Shown one piece after another: positions 32,932-41,294 of a stretch of 64,000 bases of DNA. The translations under genes and the position numbers were made by a program. Numbering within the stretch: the first letter of the stretch is position 1; each line of letters starts with the position of its first letter. The notes beneath the pieces were generated by a model. That model was not told where the DNA came from. It saw nothing but the letters and a program-made list of their open reading frames with translations, and did not search any database. The DNA comes from Streptomyces zaomyceticus (lineage in GTDB: Bacteria; Actinomycetota; Actinomycetes; Streptomycetales; Streptomycetaceae), in NCBI RefSeq assembly GCF_014656215.1, contig NZ_BNBZ01000039.1, forward strand, positions 1-64,000, in the 5' to 3' direction.

Positions 32932-35181
32932 ATGGAAAGCCGCTGCCCTGTCGCCCTGGACCCCCTGGGCGCCGACATCCACGCCGAGGGCTCCCGCATA
33001 CGGGCGCAGGGACCGGTGGCCCGGATCGAGCTGCCGGGCGGTGTGAAGGCCTGGTCGGTCACCGGCCACGCCGCCGCCCGGGAGATCCTCAGCGACCACC
33101 GCTTCTCCAAGGACGGCAGGCGGCACTTCGACGCCTACGTCGACGGCACGGTCGGCGAGGACTTCCCGCTGATCGGCTGGGTGCTCATGGAGAACATGAC
33201 CACCGCCTACGGCGCCGACCACACCCGGCTGCGCAAGCCGTGCGCGCACGCCTTCACCCCGCGCCGGGTGGAAGCGCTGCGGCCGGCCGTGGAGGCGATC
33301 ACCACCCAACTGCTCGACGAGCTGGCCGCCCTTCCGGCCGGTGAGCCGGTGGACCTGAAGGGCCTGTTCGCCCACCCGCTGCCGGCCCGCGCCATCTGCG
33401 ACCTGTTCGGGGTGCCCGCGGAGGCCCGCGCCGAGATGCTGCGCGGCGGCGAGGTCAACGTCGACACCAGCATCTCGCCGGAGGAGGCGGCCGCCAACGT
33501 GGCCCGCTGGCACCAGGAGATGCTCGACTTCGTCGACTCCAAGCGGCGCTCGCCGGGCGACGACCTGACCAGTGACCTCGTCGCGGCCCAGCAGGGGGAC
33601 AGCGCGCTGCTGTCGGACGACGAGCTGGTCGGCACGCTGCACATCATGCTCGCCACCGGCACCGAACCGGTGAAGAACCTCATCGCCAACGCCGTGCTCG
33701 CCCTGCTGACGCACCCGGAGCAGCTCGCCCTGGTCCGCTCCGGCGCGGCGACCTGGCAGGACGTCATCCAGGAGACGCTGCGGGTGGAGGCGCCGGTGGC
33801 GCACCTGCCGTTCCGCTTCCCCGTGGAGGACGTCGAGATCGGCGGCGTCACCATCCCCAAGGGCGAGCCGGTGCTCGTCAACTACGCGGCGATCGGCCGC
33901 GACCCCGAGGTGCACGGCGCGGACGCCGACCGCTTCGACATCACGCGCGCCGACAAGGAGAGCCTCTCCTTCGGGCACGCCATCTACCGCTGCATCGGCC
34001 AGCCGCTGGCCCTGCTGGAGGCCGAGATCGCGCTGGCCGCGCTGTTCGAGCGGTTCCCGCACCTGGGCCTGGCCGTGCCGGCCGAGTCCATCGCCCCGCA
34101 GGGCACGTTCATCATGAACGGCGTGGCCGAGCTGCCTGTGCTGCTCGACGCCCGCCCGACGACCATGAAGGCCGCCGTGGTGCCCGAGGTGGGTGCCACC
34201 TGGGAGCTGCGGGACGTCCCGGTGCCGCAGCCCGGCCCCGGCCAGGTGCTGATCCGGGTGCGGGCCAGCGGCCTGTGCCACAACGACCTCTGGCTGACCG
34301 ACGGCCACTTCCCGTTCCCCGGGTTCGACCCGGTCGTGGTCGGTCACGAGGCGGCGGGCGACGTCGTCGCCGTGGGCCCCGGCGTCACCCACCGCACGGT
34401 CGGTGACCGGGTCGGGGCGACCTGGGTGCAGGGCACCTGCGGGACGTGCGACTACTGCAAGCTGAACCTGCCGCTGACCGGCCAGTCCGGCATGAACTGC
34501 GCGGCTCCCGTGATGAGCGGCCTGACCGTCCCCGGCCACCACGCCGAGTACGTCACCGTGCTCGCGGACTCGACGGTGCTGCTGCCCGACGAGGTCAGCT
34601 ATGTGCAGGCGGCGCCCGTGCTGTGCGCCGGGTACACCTCGTGGAGCGCACTGCGTGCCGCCGACCCCAAGCCGCACGAGCGGGTGGCTGTCCTCGGCAT
34701 CGGCGGCCTCGGTCACCTGGCGCTGCAGTTCTCCCGGGCCTGCGGCTTCGACACAGTCGCGATCACCCGCTCCCCCGACAAGCACGACCTGGCCCGCGAG
34801 CTGGGGGCCGCCACCGTCGTGGCCAACGGCGCGGAGCTGGCGGCCGCGGGCGGCGCCGATGTGATCCTGGTGACCGGCACCTCGTACGAGGCGGCCACCG
34901 ACGCGCTGCAGGGGCTGCGCCCCAACGGCCGTCTGGTGCTCGCCACCATCGACCCCGAGGGGTCCTTCTCGATCGGGCCGACCAGCCCGGTCTGGGCGCA
35001 GCGCCAGCAGATCATCGGCGCCACCCACAACGGTCTCGAGCAGCTCACCGAGGCGCTGCGGCTGGTCGCCGAGGGCAAGGTCGACCCGATCGTCGAGGTC
35101 TTCCCGAAGGAGCGGATCGCCGAGGCGGTCGCCCTGGCCGCCAAGGGCGAGGTCCGGTTCCGGGCCGTCGTCACCTACTGA
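32932..35181 (+). CDS. Cytochrome P450 fused to zinc alcohol dehydrogenase
   Basis: A single 749-residue frame. Residues 1-407 are a P450: ExxR at Glu281-Arg284, I-helix LATGTEPVKN (usual Thr pair absent), haem ligand Cys354 in SFGHAIYRCIGQPLA. Residues 412-749 are a medium-chain dehydrogenase: CHNDLW and GHEAAGDV catalytic zinc ligands, structural zinc cysteines in GTCGTCDYC, and nucleotide fold GIGGLGHLA. Only four residues link them, no stop separates them, and the internal ATG (34165) has no ribosome site. The pair suggests hydroxylation followed by oxidation to a ketone or aldehyde. GGAGG eight bases before ATG 32932 sets the start. Redox partners are not encoded nearby. Confidence 0.85.
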   Translation: MESRCPVALDPLGADIHAEGSRIRAQGPVARIELPGGVKAWSVTGHAAAREILSDHRFSKDGRRHFDAYVDGTVGEDFPLIGWVLMENMTTAYGADHTRLRKPCAHAFTPRRVEALRPAVEAITTQLLDELAALPAGEPVDLKGLFAHPLPARAICDLFGVPAEARAEMLRGGEVNVDTSISPEEAAANVARWHQEMLDFVDSKRRSPGDDLTSDLVAAQQGDSALLSDDELVGTLHIMLATGTEPVKNLIANAVLALLTHPEQLALVRSGAATWQDVIQETLRVEAPVAHLPFRFPVEDVEIGGVTIPKGEPVLVNYAAIGRDPEVHGADADRFDITRADKESLSFGHAIYRCIGQPLALLEAEIALAALFERFPHLGLAVPAESIAPQGTFIMNGVAELPVLLDARPTTMKAAVVPEVGATWELRDVPVPQPGPGQVLIRVRASGLCHNDLWLTDGHFPFPGFDPVVVGHEAAGDVVAVGPGVTHRTVGDRVGATWVQGTCGTCDYCKLNLPLTGQSGMNCAAPVMSGLTVPGHHAEYVTVLADSTVLLPDEVSYVQAAPVLCAGYTSWSALRAADPKPHERVAVLGIGGLGHLALQFSRACGFDTVAITRSPDKHDLARELGAATVVANGAELAAAGGADVILVTGTSYEAATDALQGLRPNGRLVLATIDPEGSFSIGPTSPVWAQRQQIIGATHNGLEQLTEALRLVAEGKVDPIVEVFPKERIAEAVALAAKGEVRFRAVVTY

Positions 35182-35220
35182 TCCGTCACCGATCCGCCGT
35201 CACCGCCAGGAGCAGGAGAG

Positions 35221-36054
35221 ATGAGCACAACGACCGCGCAGGCGATGCGCGAAGGGGAGCGCTGGGACCAGTCGTCCCCGGTCTCCGACGTCTTCAACGA
35301 GGGCCAGGCCCATCTGAGCTACTGGTTCGGTCCGGACGATGACACCCCGATGGCGGAGGCGTCGCGCCGGCTGACCCGCAAGGTCGTCGACGTGCTCGGC
35401 GTACGGGCCGGTCAGCGGGTCCTCGACGCGGGCTGCGGGCCCGGCGGGCCGGCGCTGCTGGTCGCCGAGGAGACCGGCGCCGATGTCACGGGCGTGACGG
35501 TCAGCGGGTTCGAGGCCGGTGCCGGTACGGAGAAGGCCGCCGCGCGCGGCCTGTCCGACCGGCTCCGGTTCGAGCACGGCAGCTACGCCGAGCTCGGACA
35601 CCATGCCGACGGTTCGTTCGACGCCGTGATGGCGATGGAGTCGCTGCAGTACGCGCCGGACCTGGCCGCGGCGCTCGGCGAGCTGTTCCGGGTGGTGCGT
35701 CCGGGCGGTGCCCTGACGATGACCGACTACACGCTGGCCCCGGGCGTGCCGCCGGACGAGCGGAACGCGCTCGCCGAGAAGCTGGCCCTGCCGCTGCTCC
35801 AGCCGGTCGAGGAGTGGCTGGTGGCGCTGCGCGCGGCGGGCTTCCACGTCGAGGAGTGGACCCAGTGCGGTCCGCGCGTGTTCGGCATGGGTCCGAAGTA
35901 CGTGGAGGCCGCCGAGGAGGAGCGGGAGACGCTGCGCGCGGCCTTCGGCGACGAGGCGGTCGCCGGACTCAAGGAGGCGATGGCCGACTTCTTCAGCCCG
36001 GGCTCCGAGCGCGTCGCGTACAGCATCGTCACGGTCCGCAGGCCTCGCGTCTGA
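35221..36054 (+). CDS. SAM-dependent methyltransferase
   Basis: A 277-residue class I methyltransferase of the small-molecule type (UbiE/sterol-like). Motif I is VLDAGCGPGGPALLVAEE, the acidic end of strand 2 lies in VTGVTVS, and the post-I segment GSFDAVMAMESLQYAPD is typical. No extra domains. It lies 40 bases after the P450 fusion and ends the plus operon before a strong bidirectional hairpin. It probably O-methylates a hydroxyl introduced by the neighbouring P450 or group D monooxygenase; this is context inference. Confidence 0.87.
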   Translation: MSTTTAQAMREGERWDQSSPVSDVFNEGQAHLSYWFGPDDDTPMAEASRRLTRKVVDVLGVRAGQRVLDAGCGPGGPALLVAEETGADVTGVTVSGFEAGAGTEKAAARGLSDRLRFEHGSYAELGHHADGSFDAVMAMESLQYAPDLAAALGELFRVVRPGGALTMTDYTLAPGVPPDERNALAEKLALPLLQPVEEWLVALRAAGFHVEEWTQCGPRVFGMGPKYVEAAEEERETLRAAFGDEAVAGLKEAMADFFSPGSERVAYSIVTVRRPRV

Positions 36055-36081
36055 ATACGCCGTCCCGTGACGCGGGACACG

Positions 36082-36119
36082 CGAAGGGGGCCCGCCGCTC
36101 ACGCGGCGGGCCCCCTTCG
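36082..36119. terminator. Strong bidirectional terminator
   Basis: A perfect 17-bp stem, CGAAGGGGGCCCGCCGC (36082-36098) and its complement (36103-36119), with loop TCAC. It sits between the convergent methyltransferase (ends 36054) and YCII (ends 36136) genes and should stop transcription in both directions. Confidence 0.85.
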
Positions 36120-36135
36120 TCGTCTCCGGCGGGAG

Positions 36136-36495
36136 CTACTCGGCGCCGTCGTCGTGGACGACCTCGCGGACCTCCACGGCGGTCAGCTTGGCGTCGGGGA
36201 TGAGCGCCGCGAGTTCGACGGCACGCTCCTTGGAGGCCACGTCGACGACGTAGTAGCCGCACAGGAACGATTCGCCGGGCACGTACGGTCCTTCGACGGA
36301 CTGCACGGCGCCGTCCGCGACGGTCACGGTGACGGTGTTCGTGGGGGCGTCGAGGGCCTTGGTGCCGACCATCTCACCGCTGCCGCGGATGATCTCCTGG
36401 AAGCGGTCGTGGCCGTCGAACACCTCCTGCTGCTCCGCTTCGGAGAGCTTGTCCCACAGGACGGGGTTCATGTGCATGATGAGCAGGAACTTCAC
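36136..36495 (-). CDS. YCII/DGPF-type small protein
   Basis: A 119-residue ferredoxin-fold protein of the YCII superfamily (DGPF group): MKFLLIMHMNP start, GPYVPGESFLCGYYVVDV with the family's FxxGYxxV pattern, and RAVELAALIPDAK. Relatives are small dimeric enzymes or binding proteins, and some accompany sigma factors or dehalogenases, but none of these is here. It lies seven bases after the condensation gene and is the last gene of the minus operon starting at 39723. A catalytic role in beta-tyrosine tailoring is possible but unproven. Confidence 0.75.
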   Translation of the reverse strand: MKFLLIMHMNPVLWDKLSEAEQQEVFDGHDRFQEIIRGSGEMVGTKALDAPTNTVTVTVADGAVQSVEGPYVPGESFLCGYYVVDVASKERAVELAALIPDAKLTAVEVREVVHDDGAE

Positions 36496-36501
36496 CTGTC
36501 G

Positions 36502-37905
36502 TCACTCCTGGTTCGGGGCTGGGGGGAAATCGGTGGGGGCCGGCAGCGGGGCGAGCGGGTCGGCCATCAGCTCGCTCAGGACGTCGCGGAAGTCGGCGAC
36601 CAGGCGCCGGACCGTGCTCTCGTCGTAGAGGTTGCTGCTGAAACCGAGCTCGCCGATGAGCTCTCCGGTCGGGGAGACCTCCAGGCACAGCAGGGTGCCG
36701 TCGGGGATGTCCGAGCCGACGTTCTGCGAGAGCACCTTGCGGCGCACGGCCCGGTAGGCGAGCGGTCCGATCCGCTCCCCCGCCATCGTGAACGGGGTCT
36801 GGATGACCTGGAAGACGCAGGACGCCAGGCCGTCGACGCCGACCCTGGCCATGAGGTCGGGTGCCTCGTCCAGGACGTGCGCCAGCGGGATCTCCCGGGT
36901 GTAGGCGTCCAGGCAGCTCTCGCGGGTGCGGGCGAGCACGTCGTGGAAGGTGGCGCAGCCGGTCAGGTCGGTGCGCAGCGGCAGGAAGTTGAAGAAGGAG
37001 CCGACGGCGTCCTGGAAGCGGGCCTGGGTACGGCCCGGCGTGAAGGTGGGCACCACGAGGTCGGTGTCGCCGGTCTGCCGGTTGAGAAAGACGTTGAAGG
37101 CGGCGAGCAGCACGATGAAGGCCGAGCTGCGGGTACCCGCGGCCAGCGTCGTCACCTGCTCGCGCAGCCGGGTGCCCCAGCCGAACCGGTGCCAGGAGGT
37201 GGAGAACTCCGGTGCCTCGCTGCGGGTCCGGTCGGTGGGCAGCGCGAGGGCGCGGGCGCCGTCGAGCTTGGTGCGCCAGAACGCGCGGGCGGTCCGCTCG
37301 GCCTCGCGGGCCTCGTCGGAGCGCTGCCAGTGCGCGTACTCGCGGTACTGCGGCGCGGGGGCGAGCGGCGGCAGGTCGGCTCCGGCGCGCCGGGCGTAGA
37401 GAGCGGCGAGGTCGCGCAGGATGACCTGCATCGACCAGGCGTCGACGGCGGTGTGGTGGGCGATCAGCGCGAGGACGGCGTCCTCGTCGTCGAAGCGGCC
37501 GAGGACCGCGCGCAGCAGCGGCATGCGGCGGACGCCGATGGTGTCGGCGGCGAGTTCGTTGAGCAGTTCCTCGCCGGCGAGGTGACGGCCCTCCTCGTCG
37601 GCCGGGTCGGTCACGGGCAGCTCCCGGACCTCCAGCGGCACCGGCGCGGGGGCGAGGATCCGCTGGTGGCGCGGCTCGGCGTCCCGGACGACGGTGGTAC
37701 GCAGCGCCTCGTGCCGGACGACGACGTCGTCGAGGGCGGCCTGCAGCAGCGCGGTGTCGATGCGGCCGCTCACCCGCCAGCCGTCGACGATGTGGAAGCG
37801 GGGGCCGAACGGTCCCATGTCGTCGCCCTTGTCCCACAGGCACAGGAACTCCTGCTGGACCGCGAGCGGGAATCCTTCGGCCGGCGCGAGGTCGGCGACA
37901 GTCAC
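36502..37905 (-). CDS. sgcC5-like: Free condensation enzyme (SgcC5-like)
   Basis: A 467-residue stand-alone NRPS condensation domain. The active-site motif reads HHTAVDA (150-156), with both histidines and Asp kept and the usual final Gly replaced by Ala; RFGWG later matches the DFGWG element. In C-1027 the homologue SgcC5 joins the carrier-bound beta-tyrosine to an enediyne core hydroxyl as an ester. Here it is encoded with its likely donor: the PCP gene overlaps its GTG start by four bases. The call rests on the free-standing domain plus context (PCP, hydroxylase, aminomutase, A domain). Confidence 0.9.
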   Translation of the reverse strand: MTVADLAPAEGFPLAVQQEFLCLWDKGDDMGPFGPRFHIVDGWRVSGRIDTALLQAALDDVVVRHEALRTTVVRDAEPRHQRILAPAPVPLEVRELPVTDPADEEGRHLAGEELLNELAADTIGVRRMPLLRAVLGRFDDEDAVLALIAHHTAVDAWSMQVILRDLAALYARRAGADLPPLAPAPQYREYAHWQRSDEAREAERTARAFWRTKLDGARALALPTDRTRSEAPEFSTSWHRFGWGTRLREQVTTLAAGTRSSAFIVLLAAFNVFLNRQTGDTDLVVPTFTPGRTQARFQDAVGSFFNFLPLRTDLTGCATFHDVLARTRESCLDAYTREIPLAHVLDEAPDLMARVGVDGLASCVFQVIQTPFTMAGERIGPLAYRAVRRKVLSQNVGSDIPDGTLLCLEVSPTGELIGELGFSSNLYDESTVRRLVADFRDVLSELMADPLAPLPAPTDFPPAPNQE

Positions 37906-38177
37906 GCGGCCCTGCTCTCCGCAAGCGCGTCGACGGCCTCGCCGACGGCCTGCCGGAAGGCGGCCAGGTCCGGGTCCTCGAACAGGACGCGGATGTCGAG
38001 CTCGGCACCGAGTTCCGCTTCGACCCGGGCCACGATCCGCACGGCGGAGACCGACTGGCCGCCGAGGGCGAAGAAGGAGCGATCCTCCTGTCCCGCGGCC
38101 GGACGCAGGATGTCCGTCCAGATGCGGGTGGCGGTCTCCTCGACACTGTTCGTCACGGGTGTGTTCTCCTCAGTCAC
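37902..38177 (-). CDS. sgcC2-like: Free peptidyl carrier protein (SgcC2-like)
   Basis: A 91-residue type II carrier protein. The phosphopantetheine serine is Ser42 in FFALGGQSVSAV, and the three-helix pattern runs to LFEDPDLAAF. It would hold beta-tyrosine after activation by 25590 while the ring is modified (hydroxylase 38170) and until transfer by the condensation enzyme. GTG at 38177 overlaps the last codons of the hydroxylase, and its stop overlaps the condensation gene, so the three are co-translated. The matching phosphopantetheinyl transferase is not in the window. Confidence 0.93.
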   Translation of the reverse strand: MTEENTPVTNSVEETATRIWTDILRPAAGQEDRSFFALGGQSVSAVRIVARVEAELGAELDIRVLFEDPDLAAFRQAVGEAVDALAESRAA

Positions 38178-39723
38178 GGAACGCTTCGTTCCTGGTCTTC
38201 CTGAGCTCGTCGAAGGAGGAGAGATCCGGGACGGTCCAGCCGTCCAGGTCGTACTCGCTCATGCAATCGTCGACGAAACTCTTGTACTGATCCAATTGGC
38301 CGCTGACGGTCTGTGAGAAGAGCAGCTCGACGCGGGTGTTCTCGTGGTTTCCCGCGTAGTTGCGCTCGTACAGTTCGTGGCGGCCGCCGAATTCGGTGCC
38401 CACCGCGTCCCACAGCAGCTTCATGACCTTGACGCGCCCCTCGGCGTCCGTGCCGCCCGAGCCGCGCACGTACTTGTCGAGATAGGGGCGGATCTCGGGG
38501 TTGGCGAAGTCGTCGGCACTGGAGTTGACGTAGATCAGTCCGCTGGCGACGTCCTGCTGGACGATCTCCTTGATGCGCGGATAGCCGATCTGCATGAACC
38601 AGCGGTAGGCCATGCCGTACTCGGGGTTGGGCAGCAGGGCGCCGTTCTTCCACTCCACGGGGTTGCGGGCGGCGGCGTCGGAGAGACCCCAGAACAGGTT
38701 GCGCCAGGCGAGCACCTCGCCGAGGCGGCTCTGCACACCGCGGAACTCGCTGGTTCCGGTGACCTCCAGGGCCTTGGCGAGGAGCCCGGCGAGGAACTCC
38801 AGCTTCACCGCGAGGCGGGTGCAGCCGTGGAAGGTGAACCGCTCGGGAAAGCCGGACTTGGCGGTGAACATCTGGACCTTGCCCAGGTCCCCGTAGATGA
38901 AGACGTTCTCCCAGGGGATGAGCACCTTGTCCATGACGAGGATCGTGTCGTTCTCGTCGAGGCGCGAGCTCAGCGGGTAGTCGAAGGGGGTGCCGGCCAG
39001 AGCGGCCGTGGCGGAGTAGGACGGGCGGCAGATCAGCTTGAGCCCGGGCGCGTCCATCGGAACGGTCGCGACCAGCGCGAACTCACGTTCCTTGACCGGC
39101 AGCCCGTAGTGGGCGATGAAGTTGTAGTGGGTGAGCGCCGAACCGGTCGCCACCACCTTGGCGCCACTGACCACCAGGCCGGCGTCGGTCTCCTTCTCGA
39201 CGTGCACGAACACGTCCTTGACCTGGTCCGGGGGGAGGTTGCGGTCGACCGGCGGGTGGACGATCGCGTGGTTCCAGTAGAGGACCTTCTCCTGTGACTC
39301 CCGGTACCAGCGCCGCGCGTTGTCCGCGAACGGGCCGTAGAAGTCCGCGTTCGCCCCGAGCGTGCCGAGGAACGCCGCCTTGTAGTCGGGGCTGCGGCCC
39401 ATCCAGCCGTAGCTGAGCCGGGACCACTCGGCGATGGCCTTCTGGTCGGCGACGAGGTCGTCGACCGAGCGGGGCGTGGTGAAGAAGCGGTGCGTGTAGC
39501 CGTCGCTGCCGGTGTCGGTGGGGGCGGTGAGGACGGGCCGGCGCTTCGGGTCGTGCAGCGCGTCGTAGAGGCGGGCGGTCATCCGGATCGGGTTGTGGAA
39601 GGCCGGATGCGTCGTGACGTCCTTGACCTTGTCCCCGTAGATGAAGACCTCGCGGCCGTCGCGCAGGCTCTCCACGTACTCATCGCCGGTGAACGGGCGT
39701 GTCCTGCGGCGCTCTTCAGGCAT
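38170..39723 (-). CDS. sgcC-like: HpaB-type FADH2-dependent phenol hydroxylase (SgcC-like)
   Basis: A 517-residue member of the 4-hydroxyphenylacetate 3-monooxygenase oxygenase family. It starts RRTRPFTGDEYVESLRDGR, has the flavin-domain segment VSGAKVVATGSALTHYN and ends in a helical C-terminal domain, the full family length. In C-1027 the homologue SgcC hydroxylates carrier-bound (3-chloro-)beta-tyrosine at C-5 using reduced FAD from a separate reductase. ATG at 39723 has GAGGAGAGG six bases upstream, a strong site. It heads the minus operon with PCP, C and YCII. No flavin-dependent halogenase is present in the window, so chlorination is not predicted from this arm. Confidence 0.92.
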   Translation of the reverse strand: MPEERRRTRPFTGDEYVESLRDGREVFIYGDKVKDVTTHPAFHNPIRMTARLYDALHDPKRRPVLTAPTDTGSDGYTHRFFTTPRSVDDLVADQKAIAEWSRLSYGWMGRSPDYKAAFLGTLGANADFYGPFADNARRWYRESQEKVLYWNHAIVHPPVDRNLPPDQVKDVFVHVEKETDAGLVVSGAKVVATGSALTHYNFIAHYGLPVKEREFALVATVPMDAPGLKLICRPSYSATAALAGTPFDYPLSSRLDENDTILVMDKVLIPWENVFIYGDLGKVQMFTAKSGFPERFTFHGCTRLAVKLEFLAGLLAKALEVTGTSEFRGVQSRLGEVLAWRNLFWGLSDAAARNPVEWKNGALLPNPEYGMAYRWFMQIGYPRIKEIVQQDVASGLIYVNSSADDFANPEIRPYLDKYVRGSGGTDAEGRVKVMKLLWDAVGTEFGGRHELYERNYAGNHENTRVELLFSQTVSGQLDQYKSFVDDCMSEYDLDGWTVPDLSSFDELRKTRNEAFRD

Positions 39724-39891
39724 GGTGTTCCTCTCCTCGCCCAGGGCAGCGAGTCTGGCACCACGGACCCGGCGGGGCCTTATCCCAGATTGCCGCCTTG
39801 AGAGCACGGCAGAAGATGCAGTGCGCATTCCGCTCACGAAGAATGAGCGCCGACTGTCTTTCGCAGTTCCCCCGAGCGGAGGCCGAACCCC
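39724..39891. promoter_or_regulatory. Divergent promoter region
   Basis: A 168-base gap between the hydroxylase (minus) and the solute-binding-like gene (plus), less GC-rich near 39775-39870. It must drive both operons. No clear operator or promoter boxes were assigned by eye. Confidence 0.35.
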
Positions 39892-41253
39892 ATGTCCGAC
39901 CAGGTCGTTCTCGACGTCTGGCTCAACGACTACCCGGTCGTTCCGCTGTTCCTGAGCGAGACCAGGGAACTGGCGGCGGAGTTCGAGCGGACCCACCCCG
40001 GGGTGCGGGTCCAGGTCCGCGGGGTCGACCATCTGAAGCTCCCCGAGGAAGTGGCCCGCGCCGCCCGCGAGGGGCGTCCGCCGGCCATCGTGCAGAGCTT
40101 CTACACCTCGACACAGCTCTCCCGCGATCTGCTCGCGTCCGACGGCTCGCCACTGTTCACCTCCGTGGAGCGGGCCGTCGACGGCCGCGACAAGATCCTC
40201 GGTGTGCCCGCGCGCCTGGACGACCTGGTGCCGGCCGCCCGCGACTACTACACCTTCGACGGCGAGGGGCTCTTCGCCCTCCCCCCGCTGACGTCGACGA
40301 CCCTGCTGTACGCCAACACCACCGTGCTGGAGGCCGCCGGGGTGCGCTCCGTGCCCCGCACCTGGGAGGAACTGACCGCCGCCTGCGCGGCGGTGGCGCG
40401 CCTGGACGGCGGACCCTCGCACGGGGTGACCTGGCCCAACCACGGCTGGCTGTTCCAGCAGGCGGTGGCCCAGCAGGGCGCCCTGCTCGCCACACCCGGC
40501 AACGGCCGGACGGAGCGCGCTACCGCCGTCGAGGCCGACTCGCCCGCGGTGCTGCGCTTCGCCCGCTGGTGGCAGGGGCTGCACGCGGACGGCCACTACC
40601 TCTACTCCGGCCTGCGGTCGGCGGGCGACGACACCTACCCGGCGTGGGAGCGCAACTACCGTGCGTTCGCCGAGCAGCGGGTCGCGTTCGTGCTCAGCAC
40701 CTCCGTGGAGGCCGACCGGATGGTGCAGGCGGGCCACGACGGGGGCTTCGAGGTCGTGGCGGCGCCCATGCCGTACAGCGCCGGGGTGCCCTACGCGGGC
40801 AACGTCATCGGGGGCGACTCGCTGTGGCTCGCGGCCGGGCTCGAACCCGCTGCCCGCGACGCCGCGCTCGCCTTCCTCCTGACCTTCCTGACCCCGCGTA
40901 ACGCCGCCGAACGCCACAAGACGAGCGGCTTCATCCCCGTCACCGAGTCCGCCCGGGCACTCCTGGAGGACGAAGGCTGGTTCGAGGCGAACCCCCACCA
41001 CCGGGTCGCCCTCGACCAGCTCGCCGCGGGCGAGCGCGCGACCGCCGCGGACGGTGCGCTGGTCGGCGACTTCGTCGGCATCCAGGACACGCTGACCGCG
41101 GCGATGCACGACGTGCTCACGGCGGGCGCCGACCCCGCCGAGCGGTTCGCCCTCGCCAGGTCCGAGGCACAGCGCCTCCTCGACGACCACAACGCCCACT
41201 GCCTGGGCCTGATGCCCGGTCAGCGCGGGCCGCACCGCTTCCGGGTCGGCTGA
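39892..41253 (+). CDS. Solute-binding-protein-like (UgpB/MalE type) without signal peptide
   Basis: A 453-residue protein with the layout of ABC sugar-binding proteins: TRELAAEFERTHPGVRVQV near the start, PRTWEELTAACAAV, YAGNVIGGDSLWLAAG, and KTSGFIPVTESAR near the end. The chain begins MSDQVVLDVW directly at the first beta strand, with no lipoprotein or secretion signal, so it should stay in the cytosol unless the start is misjudged. No permease or ATPase gene is adjacent. It heads the plus operon to 49728. It may have been recruited as an intracellular binder or carrier of a pathway compound; that is speculation. Confidence 0.75.
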   Translation: MSDQVVLDVWLNDYPVVPLFLSETRELAAEFERTHPGVRVQVRGVDHLKLPEEVARAAREGRPPAIVQSFYTSTQLSRDLLASDGSPLFTSVERAVDGRDKILGVPARLDDLVPAARDYYTFDGEGLFALPPLTSTTLLYANTTVLEAAGVRSVPRTWEELTAACAAVARLDGGPSHGVTWPNHGWLFQQAVAQQGALLATPGNGRTERATAVEADSPAVLRFARWWQGLHADGHYLYSGLRSAGDDTYPAWERNYRAFAEQRVAFVLSTSVEADRMVQAGHDGGFEVVAAPMPYSAGVPYAGNVIGGDSLWLAAGLEPAARDAALAFLLTFLTPRNAAERHKTSGFIPVTESARALLEDEGWFEANPHHRVALDQLAAGERATAADGALVGDFVGIQDTLTAAMHDVLTAGADPAERFALARSEAQRLLDDHNAHCLGLMPGQRGPHRFRVG

Positions 41254-41294
41254 TCAACCCGGCCCGCACAGGACTTTTCTCTGGAGGAAACACA

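Noticed and set aside
34165..35181. A separate alcohol dehydrogenase gene starting at the internal ATG
   Set aside because: No ribosome site precedes this ATG, and the upstream P450 frame runs into it without a stop, so one fused protein is the simpler reading.
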